From Candidatus Zipacnadia bacterium (GTDB taxonomy: Bacteria > Armatimonadota > Zipacnadia > Zipacnadales > UBA5352): 64,000 nt of DNA. Position 1 is the stretch's first letter. Every line of letters begins with the position of its first letter. Of this stretch, positions 1-9,351 are shown in pieces. A model generated the notes under the pieces. It saw only the letters and a list, made by a program, of their open reading frames with translations, was not told the origin of the DNA and ran no database searches. The DNA lies in NCBI GenBank assembly GCA_029821735.1, contig JALGSU010000008.1, positions 248,001-312,000 on the forward strand. Direction: 5' to 3'. A program made the position numbers and the translations under genes.

Positions 1-591
1 GAAGTCACCCATTTCATGGACTTCGCGCTCAAGCATTACCACTGGTCATTCGACGATCTCGCTGACGGTCAGCAGCTCGATTGGCGCCACTTCGTAACCT
101 CCAATGCCTCCGTTGATCTCGCCGCCCTCCGCGCCGTCGGGTCATTCGATCAGGGCTTCACCTATGGCTTCGAGGACACCGACCTCGGCCTCCGCCTCGA
201 CGGCGCTGGCACACCGCTCATATACGCCGACCGCGCCCTCGGCTGGCATCATCACGTCATCGATCTGCCGTCCTACTGCCGCCGCGAGGAAGCCATCGGC
301 AGGTCCGCCGCGTACTTCGCCCGCAAGCATCCCGATCTGCCCCAATACATCGGTCGCGACAAGCTGCCGCGCCCCGGGTCGCTTCGCTGGCTCATCAAGG
401 GCATGGCGCGCAATCGCCTCAATATCGCGCTCTGGCGCTCGCTCGCCAACGGGATCGACCGCGCCGGAATGTCACGCGCCGCCGAGACGCTCTACTTCCA
501 GATTCTCTCATACTATTACTACCGCGGCATGGCCTCTGGCCTGCGCGAGCTCGCCCCGCCAGCAGAACCATCGCTCAATCCGGAACCATAG
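1..591 (+). CDS. Glycosyltransferase family 2, C-terminal part (5' truncated by window)
   Basis: The reading frame is open from base 1, so the gene begins upstream of the window; the first internal Met is at 16. The visible 196 residues carry the C-terminal half of a GT-A glycosyltransferase: a 'TSNASVDLAALRAVGSFDQ' stretch followed by 'FEDTDLGLRL', the ED motif that typically contains the catalytic base in GT2 enzymes of the galactosyltransferase/WcaA kind. The donor DXD region would lie upstream. It would transfer a sugar from a nucleotide-sugar donor to a glycan on the cytoplasmic side. It leads a same-strand run into an alkaline-phosphatase-superfamily enzyme and an ABC-2 exporter, which supports a role in an exported surface polysaccharide. 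The sugar and acceptor cannot be read from the sequence. Confidence 0.85.
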   Translation, partial: EVTHFMDFALKHYHWSFDDLADGQQLDWRHFVTSNASVDLAALRAVGSFDQGFTYGFEDTDLGLRLDGAGTPLIYADRALGWHHHVIDLPSYCRREEAIGRSAAYFARKHPDLPQYIGRDKLPRPGSLRWLIKGMARNRLNIALWRSLANGIDRAGMSRAAETLYFQILSYYYYRGMASGLRELAPPAEPSLNPEP

Positions 592-661
592 TGAGCGTCG
601 TGGCGCTTAAGCCCATGACGCGCCACAAACCTGACGCATCTCTGCATCAGGAGCATCTTGC

Positions 662-2359
662 ATGCCCAACGACCAGCGCGTGCTGATAATCGGCCTCGAT
701 GGAGTGCCCCCGTGGCTCATCGAGATGCTCGCAGGGGAGAGGGCCCTCCCCCACCTTGCCGCCCTCAGCAAGCGCGGCGTGTTCGCCAGCATGCGCTCCA
801 CTGCCAACACGCTCACTGCCTCCGCCTGGCCCAGCATGTTCACCGGCCAGAACCCCGGCAGGCATGGCATGTTCAATTTCGTCCAGTATGTCCCCGCGCG
901 CCGCGACATCTTCATCACCAACGCGCTGCATCGGCAGGCGGGCGCTCTCTGGGACCTCGTCGGCGAATCCGGCGGCCAAAGCGCGATCCTCCGTGTCCCC
1001 ATGACCTTCCCGACGCGGCCCATGGCCGGGATGATGGTCGGCGATCATCTCACCCCCTCGCCGCGCCATCCCGAGTTCACATGGCCACGCGAACTGCGCC
1101 CGCGCCTCACCAAGCGCTTCGGCCTCCTCGGCTGGGGCGTCAAGGCAGACTTGGCCTCTCCCGATTCGCCCGGGCGCTTCCGGCAATTGCTCCGCGACCT
1201 CACCGGAGGCGTCCGTCTGACTTTCGACGTCATCGACTATGCCCTCGATCATGGCGACTTCCGCCACATATTTGCCGTCGTCTCGGAGACCGATACGCTG
1301 CTGCATCGGCTCGCGCCGCTCCTGCGCCCGTCAGCGGCTGGCGACAATCCACTCACGCACCTGCCGCCCGCCGCTCGCGATCAGGTCGTGCAGTTCTTCC
1401 GCACCATCGACGAGCGCGTTGGCCGATTGCTCCAGCGCCTCGACGACTCATGGAACGTCATCATCGCCTCCGACCACGGCATCGGCCCCGATGACCCCGG
1501 CGACCAGCTCCTCAGGCCGCTGCTCATCGCCCTCGGCTACCAGGGATGGCGCGAGCCGGCGCCCGCCCCTGCTCAGAAGAGCGATCCCGTCTCGTTGCTC
1601 CGACGTGCAAAATCAGCGGTCGCCGCGCGCATTCCCTGGCAGATCCGCCGCCTCATCGACCCGATCTCGGAGCAGCGCCGCGAGCAGGGGGCCCGCGAGA
1701 ACGTCCTCGACGTGATCGACTGGGATACCACCCGCGCCTTCTCCATCGTCTCCGGAGGCGGCGTCGGCGAGATCTGGCTCACCGTCGACGATCCCACCGA
1801 GCGCGAAGCCCTTATAGCCGAACTCACGGCAGCCCTCACCTCCGCTGTCAATACGCGCACCGGCGCCCCGCAGGTGCAGCGCGTTCTCCGCCGCGAGGAG
1901 GCCGTTGCCGGTCCGCACTCGAACCACATTCCGGACCTCCTCGTCTATCTGCGCGAGGACCAGCACTGCACCGAGTTGCGCTCACGCACGTCCGACGGGC
2001 GCGAGGTCACGGTCAACCACTCGTCAACCGGCAACTGGGACCTGCCCTTCATCGGACACCACACCCGCGATGGCATCTTCATCGCCGCAGGTCCGGGCGT
2101 GCGTTCGGTCGAAGATCCGATGCACTGCGATATCACTGACGTCATGCCCACCGCCGCTTACCTGATGGGTTGCCCGGTGCCCGACGGCCTCGACGGCCGC
2201 GTTCTTACCGAAATCATCGACCCGGCCATGCTGCAGCGCACGCCGCCTCAGTCCCGCGAACCGCTGGCGCCCCCCGAATGGGCCGCCGATGGGAGCAGTT
2301 ACAGCGACGAGGACCGCGCGCAGGTCGAGAAGCGACTTTCAGACTTGGGGTATCTCTGA
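662..2359 (+). CDS. Alkaline phosphatase superfamily protein (type I phosphodiesterase/nucleotide pyrophosphatase-like)
   Basis: The 565-residue product starts with 'VLIIGLDGVPPWLI', whose Asp is the first metal ligand of the family. It continues with 'TLTASAWPSMFTG' and 'PGRHG', the Thr-nucleophile region of type I phosphodiesterases, and with 'IIASDHGIGPDD', a second metal-binding Asp-His pair. Such enzymes cleave phosphodiester or pyrophosphate bonds or move phosphate-linked head groups. No signal peptide is seen, so it probably works in the cytoplasm. AGGAG lies about 10 nt before the ATG. The stop is one base from the ABC permease start, so it is co-transcribed with the glycan exporter; trimming or decorating a lipid-linked precursor is a reasonable inference. 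The substrate is unknown. Confidence 0.85.
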   Translation: MPNDQRVLIIGLDGVPPWLIEMLAGERALPHLAALSKRGVFASMRSTANTLTASAWPSMFTGQNPGRHGMFNFVQYVPARRDIFITNALHRQAGALWDLVGESGGQSAILRVPMTFPTRPMAGMMVGDHLTPSPRHPEFTWPRELRPRLTKRFGLLGWGVKADLASPDSPGRFRQLLRDLTGGVRLTFDVIDYALDHGDFRHIFAVVSETDTLLHRLAPLLRPSAAGDNPLTHLPPAARDQVVQFFRTIDERVGRLLQRLDDSWNVIIASDHGIGPDDPGDQLLRPLLIALGYQGWREPAPAPAQKSDPVSLLRRAKSAVAARIPWQIRRLIDPISEQRREQGARENVLDVIDWDTTRAFSIVSGGGVGEIWLTVDDPTEREALIAELTAALTSAVNTRTGAPQVQRVLRREEAVAGPHSNHIPDLLVYLREDQHCTELRSRTSDGREVTVNHSSTGNWDLPFIGHHTRDGIFIAAGPGVRSVEDPMHCDITDVMPTAAYLMGCPVPDGLDGRVLTEIIDPAMLQRTPPQSREPLAPPEWAADGSSYSDEDRAQVEKRLSDLGYL

Positions 2360-2360
2360 G

Positions 2361-3170
2361 ATGGCGACGCTTGAGCGCGTCACGGATGGCTACCACCAGA
2401 CCAGCGAGGGCAAGGTCTCTCAGCCTGCCGAGCTGCTCTGGGCTCTCACCGTGTCCCAGCTCAAGGCGCGCTACCGGCGCTCCATGCTCGGCTTCATGTG
2501 GTCGCTCATCACGCCGCTCTTTCAGATCGTCGTCGTCGGCTTCGTCTTCCAGCAGCTTCTCCAGCATGAGATCCCGAACTTCACCATCAAGTATCTGTGC
2601 GGCCTGTTGCCCTGGCTCTACTTCAATGACACCGTCCTCGGCTCATGCCCGACCTTCCTCAAGTTCCGCGAGGTCGTCAAGAAGATATACTTCCCGCGCT
2701 GGCTCCTGCCCGCGGCAGTGTCCGCGAGTTCGCTGGTGCACTTCGGCCTGTCACTGGTGATCCTGATGGCCGTCTTCCGCATCATCGGTGTCGCCTACCA
2801 TCACACCTTCTGGTTCGTACCGGTGCTCCTGCTGCTGCTGGTCGCGATGTCCTCCGGCCTCGCGCTCCTCTTCTCGGTCATGCACACCTTCTACCAGGAC
2901 ACCGAGTATGCGCTCACCTCACTCATGCGCGTCTATCTCTTCGTCACTCCGGTCTTCTACCCGACCGAGGAGATCCCGGCGCAGTATCAATACTGGTTCC
3001 TCTTCAACCCACTCGCCACCATCTGCGAGGGCATTCGCGGCTGCCTCCTGCGCAACGAGTTGCCCCGCATCGAGCACCTCGCTGCCTGCACGCTCTTTGC
3101 CATCGTCTGCCTGGCGGCTGGTGTCTTCTACTATCGCCGCCACGAGCACGAGCTCCCGGAGGTGCTCTGA
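2361..3170 (+). CDS. ABC-2 type polysaccharide exporter permease (Wzm-like)
   Basis: This 269-residue membrane protein has the Wzm/TagG/RfbA layout: a cytoplasmic N-terminus, the family-typical 'QLKARYRRSMLGFMWSLITP' segment entering the membrane, about six hydrophobic spans, and 'VTPVFYPTEEIP' between the late spans. With the next gene it would form an ABC transporter that moves an undecaprenyl-linked O-antigen, capsule or teichoic-type polymer across the inner membrane. The ATG at 2361 directly follows the upstream stop at 2359; an in-frame upstream extension lies inside the preceding gene and was discarded. The 3' end overlaps the ATPase gene in an ATGA arrangement, indicating translational coupling. 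Confidence 0.9.
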   Translation: MATLERVTDGYHQTSEGKVSQPAELLWALTVSQLKARYRRSMLGFMWSLITPLFQIVVVGFVFQQLLQHEIPNFTIKYLCGLLPWLYFNDTVLGSCPTFLKFREVVKKIYFPRWLLPAAVSASSLVHFGLSLVILMAVFRIIGVAYHHTFWFVPVLLLLLVAMSSGLALLFSVMHTFYQDTEYALTSLMRVYLFVTPVFYPTEEIPAQYQYWFLFNPLATICEGIRGCLLRNELPRIEHLAACTLFAIVCLAAGVFYYRRHEHELPEVL

Positions 3171-3934
3171 TGACTGACCGAGCGCCTCTTGTCGAAATCG
3201 ACGGTCTCTGGAAGCGCTACCGGCGCCACCACGATCGCCCCGCGCGCATGAAGGACGCGCTGCTCGGCAGAATCATGGGCCATGTCCATCAGGTCGAGGA
3301 CACTTGGGCGATCCAGGACCTGTCCCTGAGCGTCTCTGCTGGCGAGATCGTCGGCCTCATCGGCCCGAACGGGTGCGGCAAGACCACCCTCCTCGCCACC
3401 ATCGCCCGCGTCCTCCGCCCCACGAAGGGCAGCGTCGTGGTCCGTGGCCGCGTCTGCCCTATGCTCCAGGCTGGCGCCGGCTTTCATCCTGACCTCACCG
3501 GCCTCGAGAACGTCTACCTCAGTGGCAGCATCCTCGGCATGCGCCACCGCGAGATCGACAGCAAGCTCGACGCCGTCGTCGCGTTCGCCGGTGCGGAGAA
3601 CTGGGTCGACACTCCCGTCCGCACCTACTCAAGCGGAATGCTGATGCGTCTCGGCTTCGCGGTCGCTGCGCACATGGAGCCTGACGTCTTGATCGTCGAC
3701 GAGATACTCGCCACCGGTGACGAGGCCTTCCGCTCCCAAGTCCGCGAACGCCTCCGACAGCAGGCGGACGCTGGCAGCGCCATCCTCTTCGTGTCCCACT
3801 ACATGGAGGAGGTCCAGCTCCTGTGCGACCGTGTGCTGTGGATGCAGGACGGCCAGATCGTCCACAAGGGCGAGACCGAAGCGCTCGTCGCACAGTATCT
3901 CGCCGAGGGGAGGTCGCACACAAGTGAAGCCTGA
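3170..3934 (+). CDS. ABC polysaccharide exporter ATP-binding protein (Wzt/TagH-like)
   Basis: The 254-residue nucleotide-binding domain shows Walker A 'GPNGCGKTT', the signature region 'YSSGMLMRLGFA' with the degenerate YSSGM form typical of O-antigen and teichoic-acid exporters, Walker B 'DVLIVDEIL' and the switch His in 'FVSHYMEEV'. An N-terminal extension, 'WKRYRRHHDRP', is also typical of this subfamily. There is no long C-terminal carbohydrate-binding domain as in some Wzt proteins, so substrate choice must lie elsewhere. It pairs with the permease at 2361-3170 through a 1-nt overlap of stop and start. Its own 3' end overlaps the GTG start of the following lipoprotein gene. Confidence 0.92.
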   Translation: MTDRAPLVEIDGLWKRYRRHHDRPARMKDALLGRIMGHVHQVEDTWAIQDLSLSVSAGEIVGLIGPNGCGKTTLLATIARVLRPTKGSVVVRGRVCPMLQAGAGFHPDLTGLENVYLSGSILGMRHREIDSKLDAVVAFAGAENWVDTPVRTYSSGMLMRLGFAVAAHMEPDVLIVDEILATGDEAFRSQVRERLRQQADAGSAILFVSHYMEEVQLLCDRVLWMQDGQIVHKGETEALVAQYLAEGRSHTSEA

Positions 3935-4892
3935 CCGCTGCCTCTTCCCTGCTCTCGCCATGGCCATGCTGATGGCCCTCGCCGGAGCCTGCGCCGACAC
4001 CACTCCAGCCGCCCCGCCACCCGAGGGTGCCAGCGATGCCGAAGTCGTCGCTCACGTCCTCTCCGAGCCCCGCGAGCCCTGGCTGCAGCTCGCCCCGGCC
4101 CGCGTATTCGCCGGCTCTGAGTTGGCCGATCTCGACCCCGACCTTGCCGTCCAGGCCGAGGGCGGCACGGTCGTCGCCGCTGGCTCCACCACTTTCGGCC
4201 TGCCCGATGGCGGCGACCAGGTGCGCGTCGACCTGCTGGTCACCGCATCATGGCTCGATGCCCTTGCTGTCTTCAGCGCGCCGCGGCCCGAGCATCCCCA
4301 GCGCGTCTCAACCGCCACTGCCGCATACTGGTACGACGGGCGCCTGCACGTCTACGCCGGACGCAACTACCTGCGCCTCACCCCCGACCTTACCGGCGAC
4401 CCGGGCATGGCCGTCGCCCAGCAATTCGCGCTGTCTCTTGAGTTGCGCCTGCCCGCCCGAGGCACACGTCCCCGCATCATGCGCGTGATGCCCCGGCGCT
4501 GGCTCAACCCCTTCAGCCTGACCTGGCAACTCGTCGGGATATCCGAGTGGACTTCGGCAAGCAATGCACTCACCGCTGACTACTCGCTCGGCGATGGCTC
4601 TCTGCGTGTCGCTGTGATGGATTGCCGCGACGAAGCGACCGCTCGCGCACAATACACCCACTTGCTTACGGCAGTCATTGAGAAGCGTCAGGCACTCGAG
4701 GTCACGGGGCTTGGGGCTGAGGGTTTCGTATCACAAACAGAGGCCGAGGTATGTGTCGGAATGTGGCAGGATGAATTCCTGGCTATCGCGTACGGACCCA
4801 CGTCGGAGCGGGATGCTGAGGCCATCATGAGGATCGTCGCCATGCGCGTACGGACCACCCGTCCGCTTCCCTTCGCTACACCCGACGGATGA
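3924..4892 (+). CDS. Putative lipoprotein, DUF6599-like
   Basis: The likely start is the GTG at 3924, inside the end of the ATPase gene and preceded by a GAGGGGAGG-type ribosome site. From there the protein opens with a basic start, a hydrophobic stretch and a lipobox 'LAGAC', so it is probably lipidated at Cys and anchored in an envelope membrane. The body has two similar lobes, seen in 'VRVDLLVTASWLDALAVFS' and a later 'RVAVMDCRDEATARAQYT', each pairing a beta-rich part with a 'dx(A)' helix. This recalls the DUF6599 family, but that match is tentative. Co-transcription with the exporter suggests a role in surface glycan handling. No catalytic motif is visible. Confidence 0.7.
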   Translation: MKPDRCLFPALAMAMLMALAGACADTTPAAPPPEGASDAEVVAHVLSEPREPWLQLAPARVFAGSELADLDPDLAVQAEGGTVVAAGSTTFGLPDGGDQVRVDLLVTASWLDALAVFSAPRPEHPQRVSTATAAYWYDGRLHVYAGRNYLRLTPDLTGDPGMAVAQQFALSLELRLPARGTRPRIMRVMPRRWLNPFSLTWQLVGISEWTSASNALTADYSLGDGSLRVAVMDCRDEATARAQYTHLLTAVIEKRQALEVTGLGAEGFVSQTEAEVCVGMWQDEFLAIAYGPTSERDAEAIMRIVAMRVRTTRPLPFATPDG

Positions 4893-4924
4893 TCTGGACC
4901 TGACTGGCACTCGCGCAGGCTACG

Positions 4925-5242
4925 TTAACTCACTCGGAGAGCCTGTCCGCCCGTCTCTTCGTGTCGCTGCAGCGGATCTGCGGGCGCGTCTGCCCCAATT
5001 ACATCCGCAAGCTTCCTCCGGGCCTCTCGCGGCCCTTCGCTGTCCCAGGGATGGCCATTGAGAGCGCGCGAATCGAGATACTGCAGCATCTCTTCCACAG
5101 AACCGACCATTCCTGAAGCCGACTCACGCTTGTTCTGGAACCGCAATGAGATGTTGTTCGTATGAGGTTCCCACAGCACAGTCAGCGTCTTGAAGTACTC
5201 GTCACCCATGATCCCGTGGTCGTAGAGGATCTGATGCGCCAT
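4925..5242 (-). CDS. Small hypothetical protein
   Basis: This 105-residue product was not recognised. The ATG at 5242 has a GGGAGG site 8 nt upstream, which favours it over the GTG seven bases further out. The protein is charged and soluble-looking: an N-terminal 'LYDHGIMGDEYFKTLTVLWE' stretch, a central helix-prone part and a polar C-terminus. No signal peptide, membrane span or metal motif is seen. It is convergent with the preceding operon, ending 32 nt from the lipoprotein stop, and divergent from the PHP-domain gene. The good ribosome site and the absence of a better frame in this stretch support it as a real gene; function unknown. Confidence 0.55.
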   Translation of the reverse strand: MAHQILYDHGIMGDEYFKTLTVLWEPHTNNISLRFQNKRESASGMVGSVEEMLQYLDSRALNGHPWDSEGPREARRKLADVIGADAPADPLQRHEETGGQALRVS

Positions 5243-5449
5243 CCTGGACACCTCCCGTCTGCTTCATTACCGTACAGCCATACCGGATTCATTATACCCA
5301 GCACCACAAGTTTTACTCTCAATTGAGGCTAAATTCTTTCAGTGCGTGCCAAACTGAAATCAGCCCTCTGGAGGAATCCGGTCCACCTGTGGCCAACTTC
5401 CATTTCCAGTTAAGCTCGACGAATCAAGTGCTACGGAGGTTCATCCACA

Positions 5450-7234
5450 ATGCTCAAAATGAGCGATCCCGGGGCTGGCAGGCACACTGAGGAGCAGATA
5501 AAGCAACAGGTCCTTAAGCTCCACAACGCCGACCTTGTGGCCGGATTCAGCGAGATCTCCGAATGGGGCCGTGCCCACCGCGAGCGTGGTTGGGTGGCTT
5601 CCTTCACCGACGCCCGTGGCGCCTACTACATCCACCAGGATGGCGAGGCGCACCTGCAGTTCTGGACCGAGGAAGTCCCAGAGGACACAAATGCCGACTG
5701 GGTTATCTTCCTGCTTTCTGTCGGTATGGGCATGGGTGACGTCCTCCCCCAGCCCTCCGGCCGATTTGACGTCAAGCTCAACGTCCCTCCGGGCATCAGC
5801 ACCGATCTGGTCTCCTTCAACGTCACCAAGGAGGACCGCATCTGGCGCAAGGGCGACGTCACTCTCGCCTATGAAATCAAGCGCCACGCCTGGGCGCAGA
5901 ACGATCACATCATGAAGATGGATGCTCACATCACTGAGGAAAGCTCGGCTACCTACGGTCTCATGGCCCTCAAAGTCCCCAAGTCGCTCCTCAAGCCCGG
6001 CCAGCGCGCTCGGCTCGATGTCGTACCATTCAACCGCCAGCCCTCCAAGCGCTGGTTCAAGCTCGACGTCGACATGTTCGCTCGCCCGGTCTGGAAGTCT
6101 GATATCGACGCAGTCCTTGACGCCGCCGCCACCGCCCCCGAGCCACCCGTCGCCGCAGCCCACAACGTCTACTTCGGCGACCTGCACGCCCACACCGGTG
6201 AGGAGCACGGGTCCGGCCGCACCTGCGGGCTTGGTGCGCTCGACGAGAACTACGAATACGCGCGCGACGTCGCCGGTCTCGACATCCTCGGCATCGCTGA
6301 CCACGATTGGCAGCTCAAGGACCAGGATGACTGGAACCAGCGCATGGCTCAGAACGACGAGTGGAACGAGGACGGGCGCTTCGTGGTGATACCAGCCTAC
6401 GAATGGACCTCAGCCACCTACGGGCACCGCAACATCTACTACCGCGATACTGGCTGGCCCTACTTCGACAACAGTCCCGGCCCGGGCCACAACAAGATCA
6501 GCGCCGACGCCAACTCTCCCGCTGACCTGTGGGACTCCCTGCGCGAATGTGGCGCGAAAGCCCTGACCATCGCCCACCATCCCTCGACCGGCTTCTTCCC
6601 GGTCGATTGGTCTTACATGGACCCCGAGTTCGACCGACTGGTCGAGGTCTACTCCACCTGGGGCAGTTCCGAATACCTCGGATCGCCCTTCCCTGGCTAC
6701 GCATCCGACCGCCACGCCGGTCTCGGCGCGCTTGATGCTCTCAAACTCGGCCACCGCCTCGGAATGATGGCTTCCAGCGACGGTCACGACGGCAACCCCG
6801 GCAACGCCAACTGGTCACACCGCCAGGCCCACATCCACCACCGTCTCGGCAGCGGCTTCATCGCCGTCCTCGCGGAAGAATTGACCCGCGAGGCCATCTG
6901 GGACGCAATGTATGCCCGCCGCTGCTACGCCACCACGGGCACGCGCATCGTCCTGAGCTTCACCGTCAACGGCGCGATCATGGGCAGTGAGATCACCGCC
7001 CCCTATGGCGAGGCCCGCGTCATCGAGGCCCAGGTCACCGGCACCGCCCCGCTCGACCATCTCGAGCTGGTCAAAGATGGTGAGGTCGTCTACGAGCAGG
7101 CCTGCCGGGGCATTACTGACTGCCTCGACGTTGCCGAGGCCGACGCTGAGGGCGCCGCGTTCTACTACCTTCGCGTCTTCCAGACTGATGGCGAGATGGC
7201 ATGGTCAAGCCCAGTCTGGATCGACCCGGCCTGA
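5450..7234 (+). CDS. PHP-domain metal-dependent phosphoesterase / DUF3604-like protein
   Basis: The 594-residue product has an N-terminal beta-rich domain (about 1-235) followed by a PHP-type TIM-like barrel beginning at 'YFGDLHAHTGE' (His246 and His248, first metal ligands). Further metal-binding elements are 'ILGIADHDWQ', 'TIAHHPST' and 'MASSDGHDG'. A C-terminal beta domain of about 90 residues follows. This matches DUF3604-type proteins, in which a polynuclear metal site hydrolyses phosphoesters, although substrates are mostly unknown. There is no signal peptide. The start ATG follows GGAGG by about 10 nt. The upstream gap is less GC-rich than its surroundings and holds a 10-bp palindrome CTCAATTGAG at 5318-5327, a possible regulatory site. 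A strong hairpin follows the gene. Confidence 0.8.
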   Translation: MLKMSDPGAGRHTEEQIKQQVLKLHNADLVAGFSEISEWGRAHRERGWVASFTDARGAYYIHQDGEAHLQFWTEEVPEDTNADWVIFLLSVGMGMGDVLPQPSGRFDVKLNVPPGISTDLVSFNVTKEDRIWRKGDVTLAYEIKRHAWAQNDHIMKMDAHITEESSATYGLMALKVPKSLLKPGQRARLDVVPFNRQPSKRWFKLDVDMFARPVWKSDIDAVLDAAATAPEPPVAAAHNVYFGDLHAHTGEEHGSGRTCGLGALDENYEYARDVAGLDILGIADHDWQLKDQDDWNQRMAQNDEWNEDGRFVVIPAYEWTSATYGHRNIYYRDTGWPYFDNSPGPGHNKISADANSPADLWDSLRECGAKALTIAHHPSTGFFPVDWSYMDPEFDRLVEVYSTWGSSEYLGSPFPGYASDRHAGLGALDALKLGHRLGMMASSDGHDGNPGNANWSHRQAHIHHRLGSGFIAVLAEELTREAIWDAMYARRCYATTGTRIVLSFTVNGAIMGSEITAPYGEARVIEAQVTGTAPLDHLELVKDGEVVYEQACRGITDCLDVAEADAEGAAFYYLRVFQTDGEMAWSSPVWIDPA

Positions 7235-7257
7235 GCGCTGCTTACCCACAAAGCATG

Positions 7258-7283
7258 AGGCCCGCCGGCTTTCCGGCGGGCCT
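7258..7283. terminator. Bidirectional hairpin terminator
   Basis: A perfect 11-bp stem (AGGCCCGCCGG / CCGGCGGGCCT) closes a CTTT loop between the convergent genes ending at 7234 and 7305. A short pyrimidine-rich tail follows on the plus strand. Confidence 0.8.
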
Positions 7284-7304
7284 CTCTCTTTCCTGCGCCA
7301 GAGC

Positions 7305-9197
7305 CTACTGCGCTTGCTCCGCCTGCCACGCCTCATACAACTCATCGAGCCGCGGGAAATACCAGCCCGTGAACAGCGTATCACGTTCGGCGTTGATCCC
7401 CGGATACCCCCACCGCGCCCGCCCGTTCAGCTCCAGCATCGCCTCAAGTTGCGCGCGCTCGTCGGCCCCCTCCATTTTGTCGCCCTTGAGCGTCGAGATG
7501 CAGTTGCTGATATTCCACGTGCCGATCACGTACCGCATGTACGGATCCTCTGGCCCATCTATGCGCTGGCCCTCGCCCCGCAGCATGAAGTCGCAGTATG
7601 CATCGATGAACGGGCAGTAGATCGACGGTGAGTTCACCGGCGGGTTGAGCGTGGTATGCGCGTAGATGCAGTTCTCGCCGACCATCTCCCGGATGCGCCG
7701 TATGAAGTAGTAGGACTTCGGCCACTCATTCTTGCGGTAGAGTCCGTCGAAGTAGAACCCGTCCGTGCCATACTTCTCCCGATGGTCCGCCAGCAGTTTG
7801 ATCGCCAGGTCGACGTCCTGCACACTGTAGGCCCCCGGGTTGAAGTATGGCAGCACCTGCAGCCCCGCCTCATGGGCGGTCGCGATGGTTCGCGCGTACT
7901 CCGCGTCGTCCTTGATCACGTATGGCCCCGAGCTCTTCGCGCCCTCGTAGATGCTCTGATGCAGCACCATGATGTTGCAGTACTCGGCCATCCAGCGGAT
8001 CGAGTCATCCGCCGGAAAGTGGTTCGAGTGTGCGATCCGGTCGGTGAACGATTGCTCCCACGGAAACTCCTTCGGCGGGAACACCGCGATCGCAACACGC
8101 TTGCGCGCGCCTGCCTCCAGCGTCGCCGACCAGCCCGCCGCTGACGTGTCCTCTGGCTCAGCGCTGAACACCGACGGTTCGGTCTCGTATGCATGCCGCT
8201 GCTCCGGATACAGGCAGAACCCGCCGGTCTCGTCGATCGCCAGCAGATTGTCGCTCGCCAGCCGGTAGTGTTCCGGCACGATCGCCGAGGTCACGGTGAT
8301 GCTCACCTTCCGGTTGGTCCCGAGCGCCACCAGCCCGTCCCCGTTCACTGACAGCGCGCACTCATCTCCCATCAGCACCGCCACATCCGCATCGCTCTGC
8401 CCGAGCGTCAGCGCCCCCAGAGGCGGGTCGAACCGGAAGCTCGCGACTTCCCGCTCAGCCGGAATCCGCTGGTAGCACGTCAGGCTCTCCCCTCCCCCAC
8501 CGAACTCGTACCGCGCTCCGGTCGTGACCGCCACGACACCCGCGTCGGTCACCTCCGCTGACTCGACCGCCATCCCCATCGTGCTCGGATGTCCGGGCCA
8601 TTGCACCTGGTCCGGCAGTGTCAGCGGTGGCGCTTCCTGCCGCTCAACTTCCTCGATCGACACGTCGTCCACATAGACGGTATCGACCCCATCCTTGATG
8701 ATGATCCGGAACGCCAGGAACGCCACATCCGCCCGCTTGCACAGGAACGTCCCCTCCTGCTCAAGCCACGTTCCAGACCCCTCCCCCGGCGTCATGTTGA
8801 TCGGGTACGTGTTGAAGCTCCAGCTCCCGCGCATGAGCCCCTTCTTCTCTGCATCCAGATATCCGCCGCCAACCCGCAGGTACCCGCCGCCGCTGGTGCG
8901 CTTGATCTTCAGGCGAATCCGATACAGCGTCCGCGCTTTGATCGGCACATCGGGTCCGGCGATCGCGAAGTAATACGCCGCCTCCTTACACTCCATCACC
9001 AGCGCATGCGTCCCGCTCGGAGCGTCCTCAACTTCCTCCACGCGGCGTTGCTCGTTAAACTTCCACCCACCGGCGTCCTCGGCCTCAAAGTCTCCGTTAG
9101 TCATCAGGTTCGCCATCACGTCTTCCTGCCCCAACGCCCCCGCGACCGACACCAGCACCGCCAGCACGGCGATCATCACCAAGCGCATCGTCGTCAC
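7305..9197 (-). CDS. Secreted TIM-barrel glycosidase-like protein
   Basis: The 630-residue product begins with an export signal ('LVMIAVLAVLVSVAGALGQ'). Next comes a carbohydrate-binding-module-like beta-sandwich ('NLMTNGDFEAEDAGGWKF') to about residue 185, a second beta-rich region, and from about 385 a barrel-like domain with 'AHEAGLQVLPYFNPGAY' and 'YGTDGFYFDGLYR'. The last resembles the catalytic-strand region of alpha-amylase-like or GH-A-type hydrolases, where the Asp would act as nucleophile or base. An extracellular polysaccharide is the likely substrate. The gene is divergent from the DUF4091 gene at 9352, with about 150 nt between them for promoters. The family is not identified with certainty. 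Confidence 0.7.
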   Translation of the reverse strand: MTTMRLVMIAVLAVLVSVAGALGQEDVMANLMTNGDFEAEDAGGWKFNEQRRVEEVEDAPSGTHALVMECKEAAYYFAIAGPDVPIKARTLYRIRLKIKRTSGGGYLRVGGGYLDAEKKGLMRGSWSFNTYPINMTPGEGSGTWLEQEGTFLCKRADVAFLAFRIIIKDGVDTVYVDDVSIEEVERQEAPPLTLPDQVQWPGHPSTMGMAVESAEVTDAGVVAVTTGARYEFGGGGESLTCYQRIPAEREVASFRFDPPLGALTLGQSDADVAVLMGDECALSVNGDGLVALGTNRKVSITVTSAIVPEHYRLASDNLLAIDETGGFCLYPEQRHAYETEPSVFSAEPEDTSAAGWSATLEAGARKRVAIAVFPPKEFPWEQSFTDRIAHSNHFPADDSIRWMAEYCNIMVLHQSIYEGAKSSGPYVIKDDAEYARTIATAHEAGLQVLPYFNPGAYSVQDVDLAIKLLADHREKYGTDGFYFDGLYRKNEWPKSYYFIRRIREMVGENCIYAHTTLNPPVNSPSIYCPFIDAYCDFMLRGEGQRIDGPEDPYMRYVIGTWNISNCISTLKGDKMEGADERAQLEAMLELNGRARWGYPGINAERDTLFTGWYFPRLDELYEAWQAEQAQ

Positions 9198-9351
9198 CTC
9201 TTCTCGAATGGTGAGACCCCCTTCCCGCGCCCCTTTGCCCCCACCTCCAGCGCCCCATGGAGGGATTTGCCGCCCGTCCGCTCAATACATTCATCCGCAA
9301 CAGAACACCGCCCGTCCGCGTGCGCGTGAGACAGACACAGGAGGCAACATC

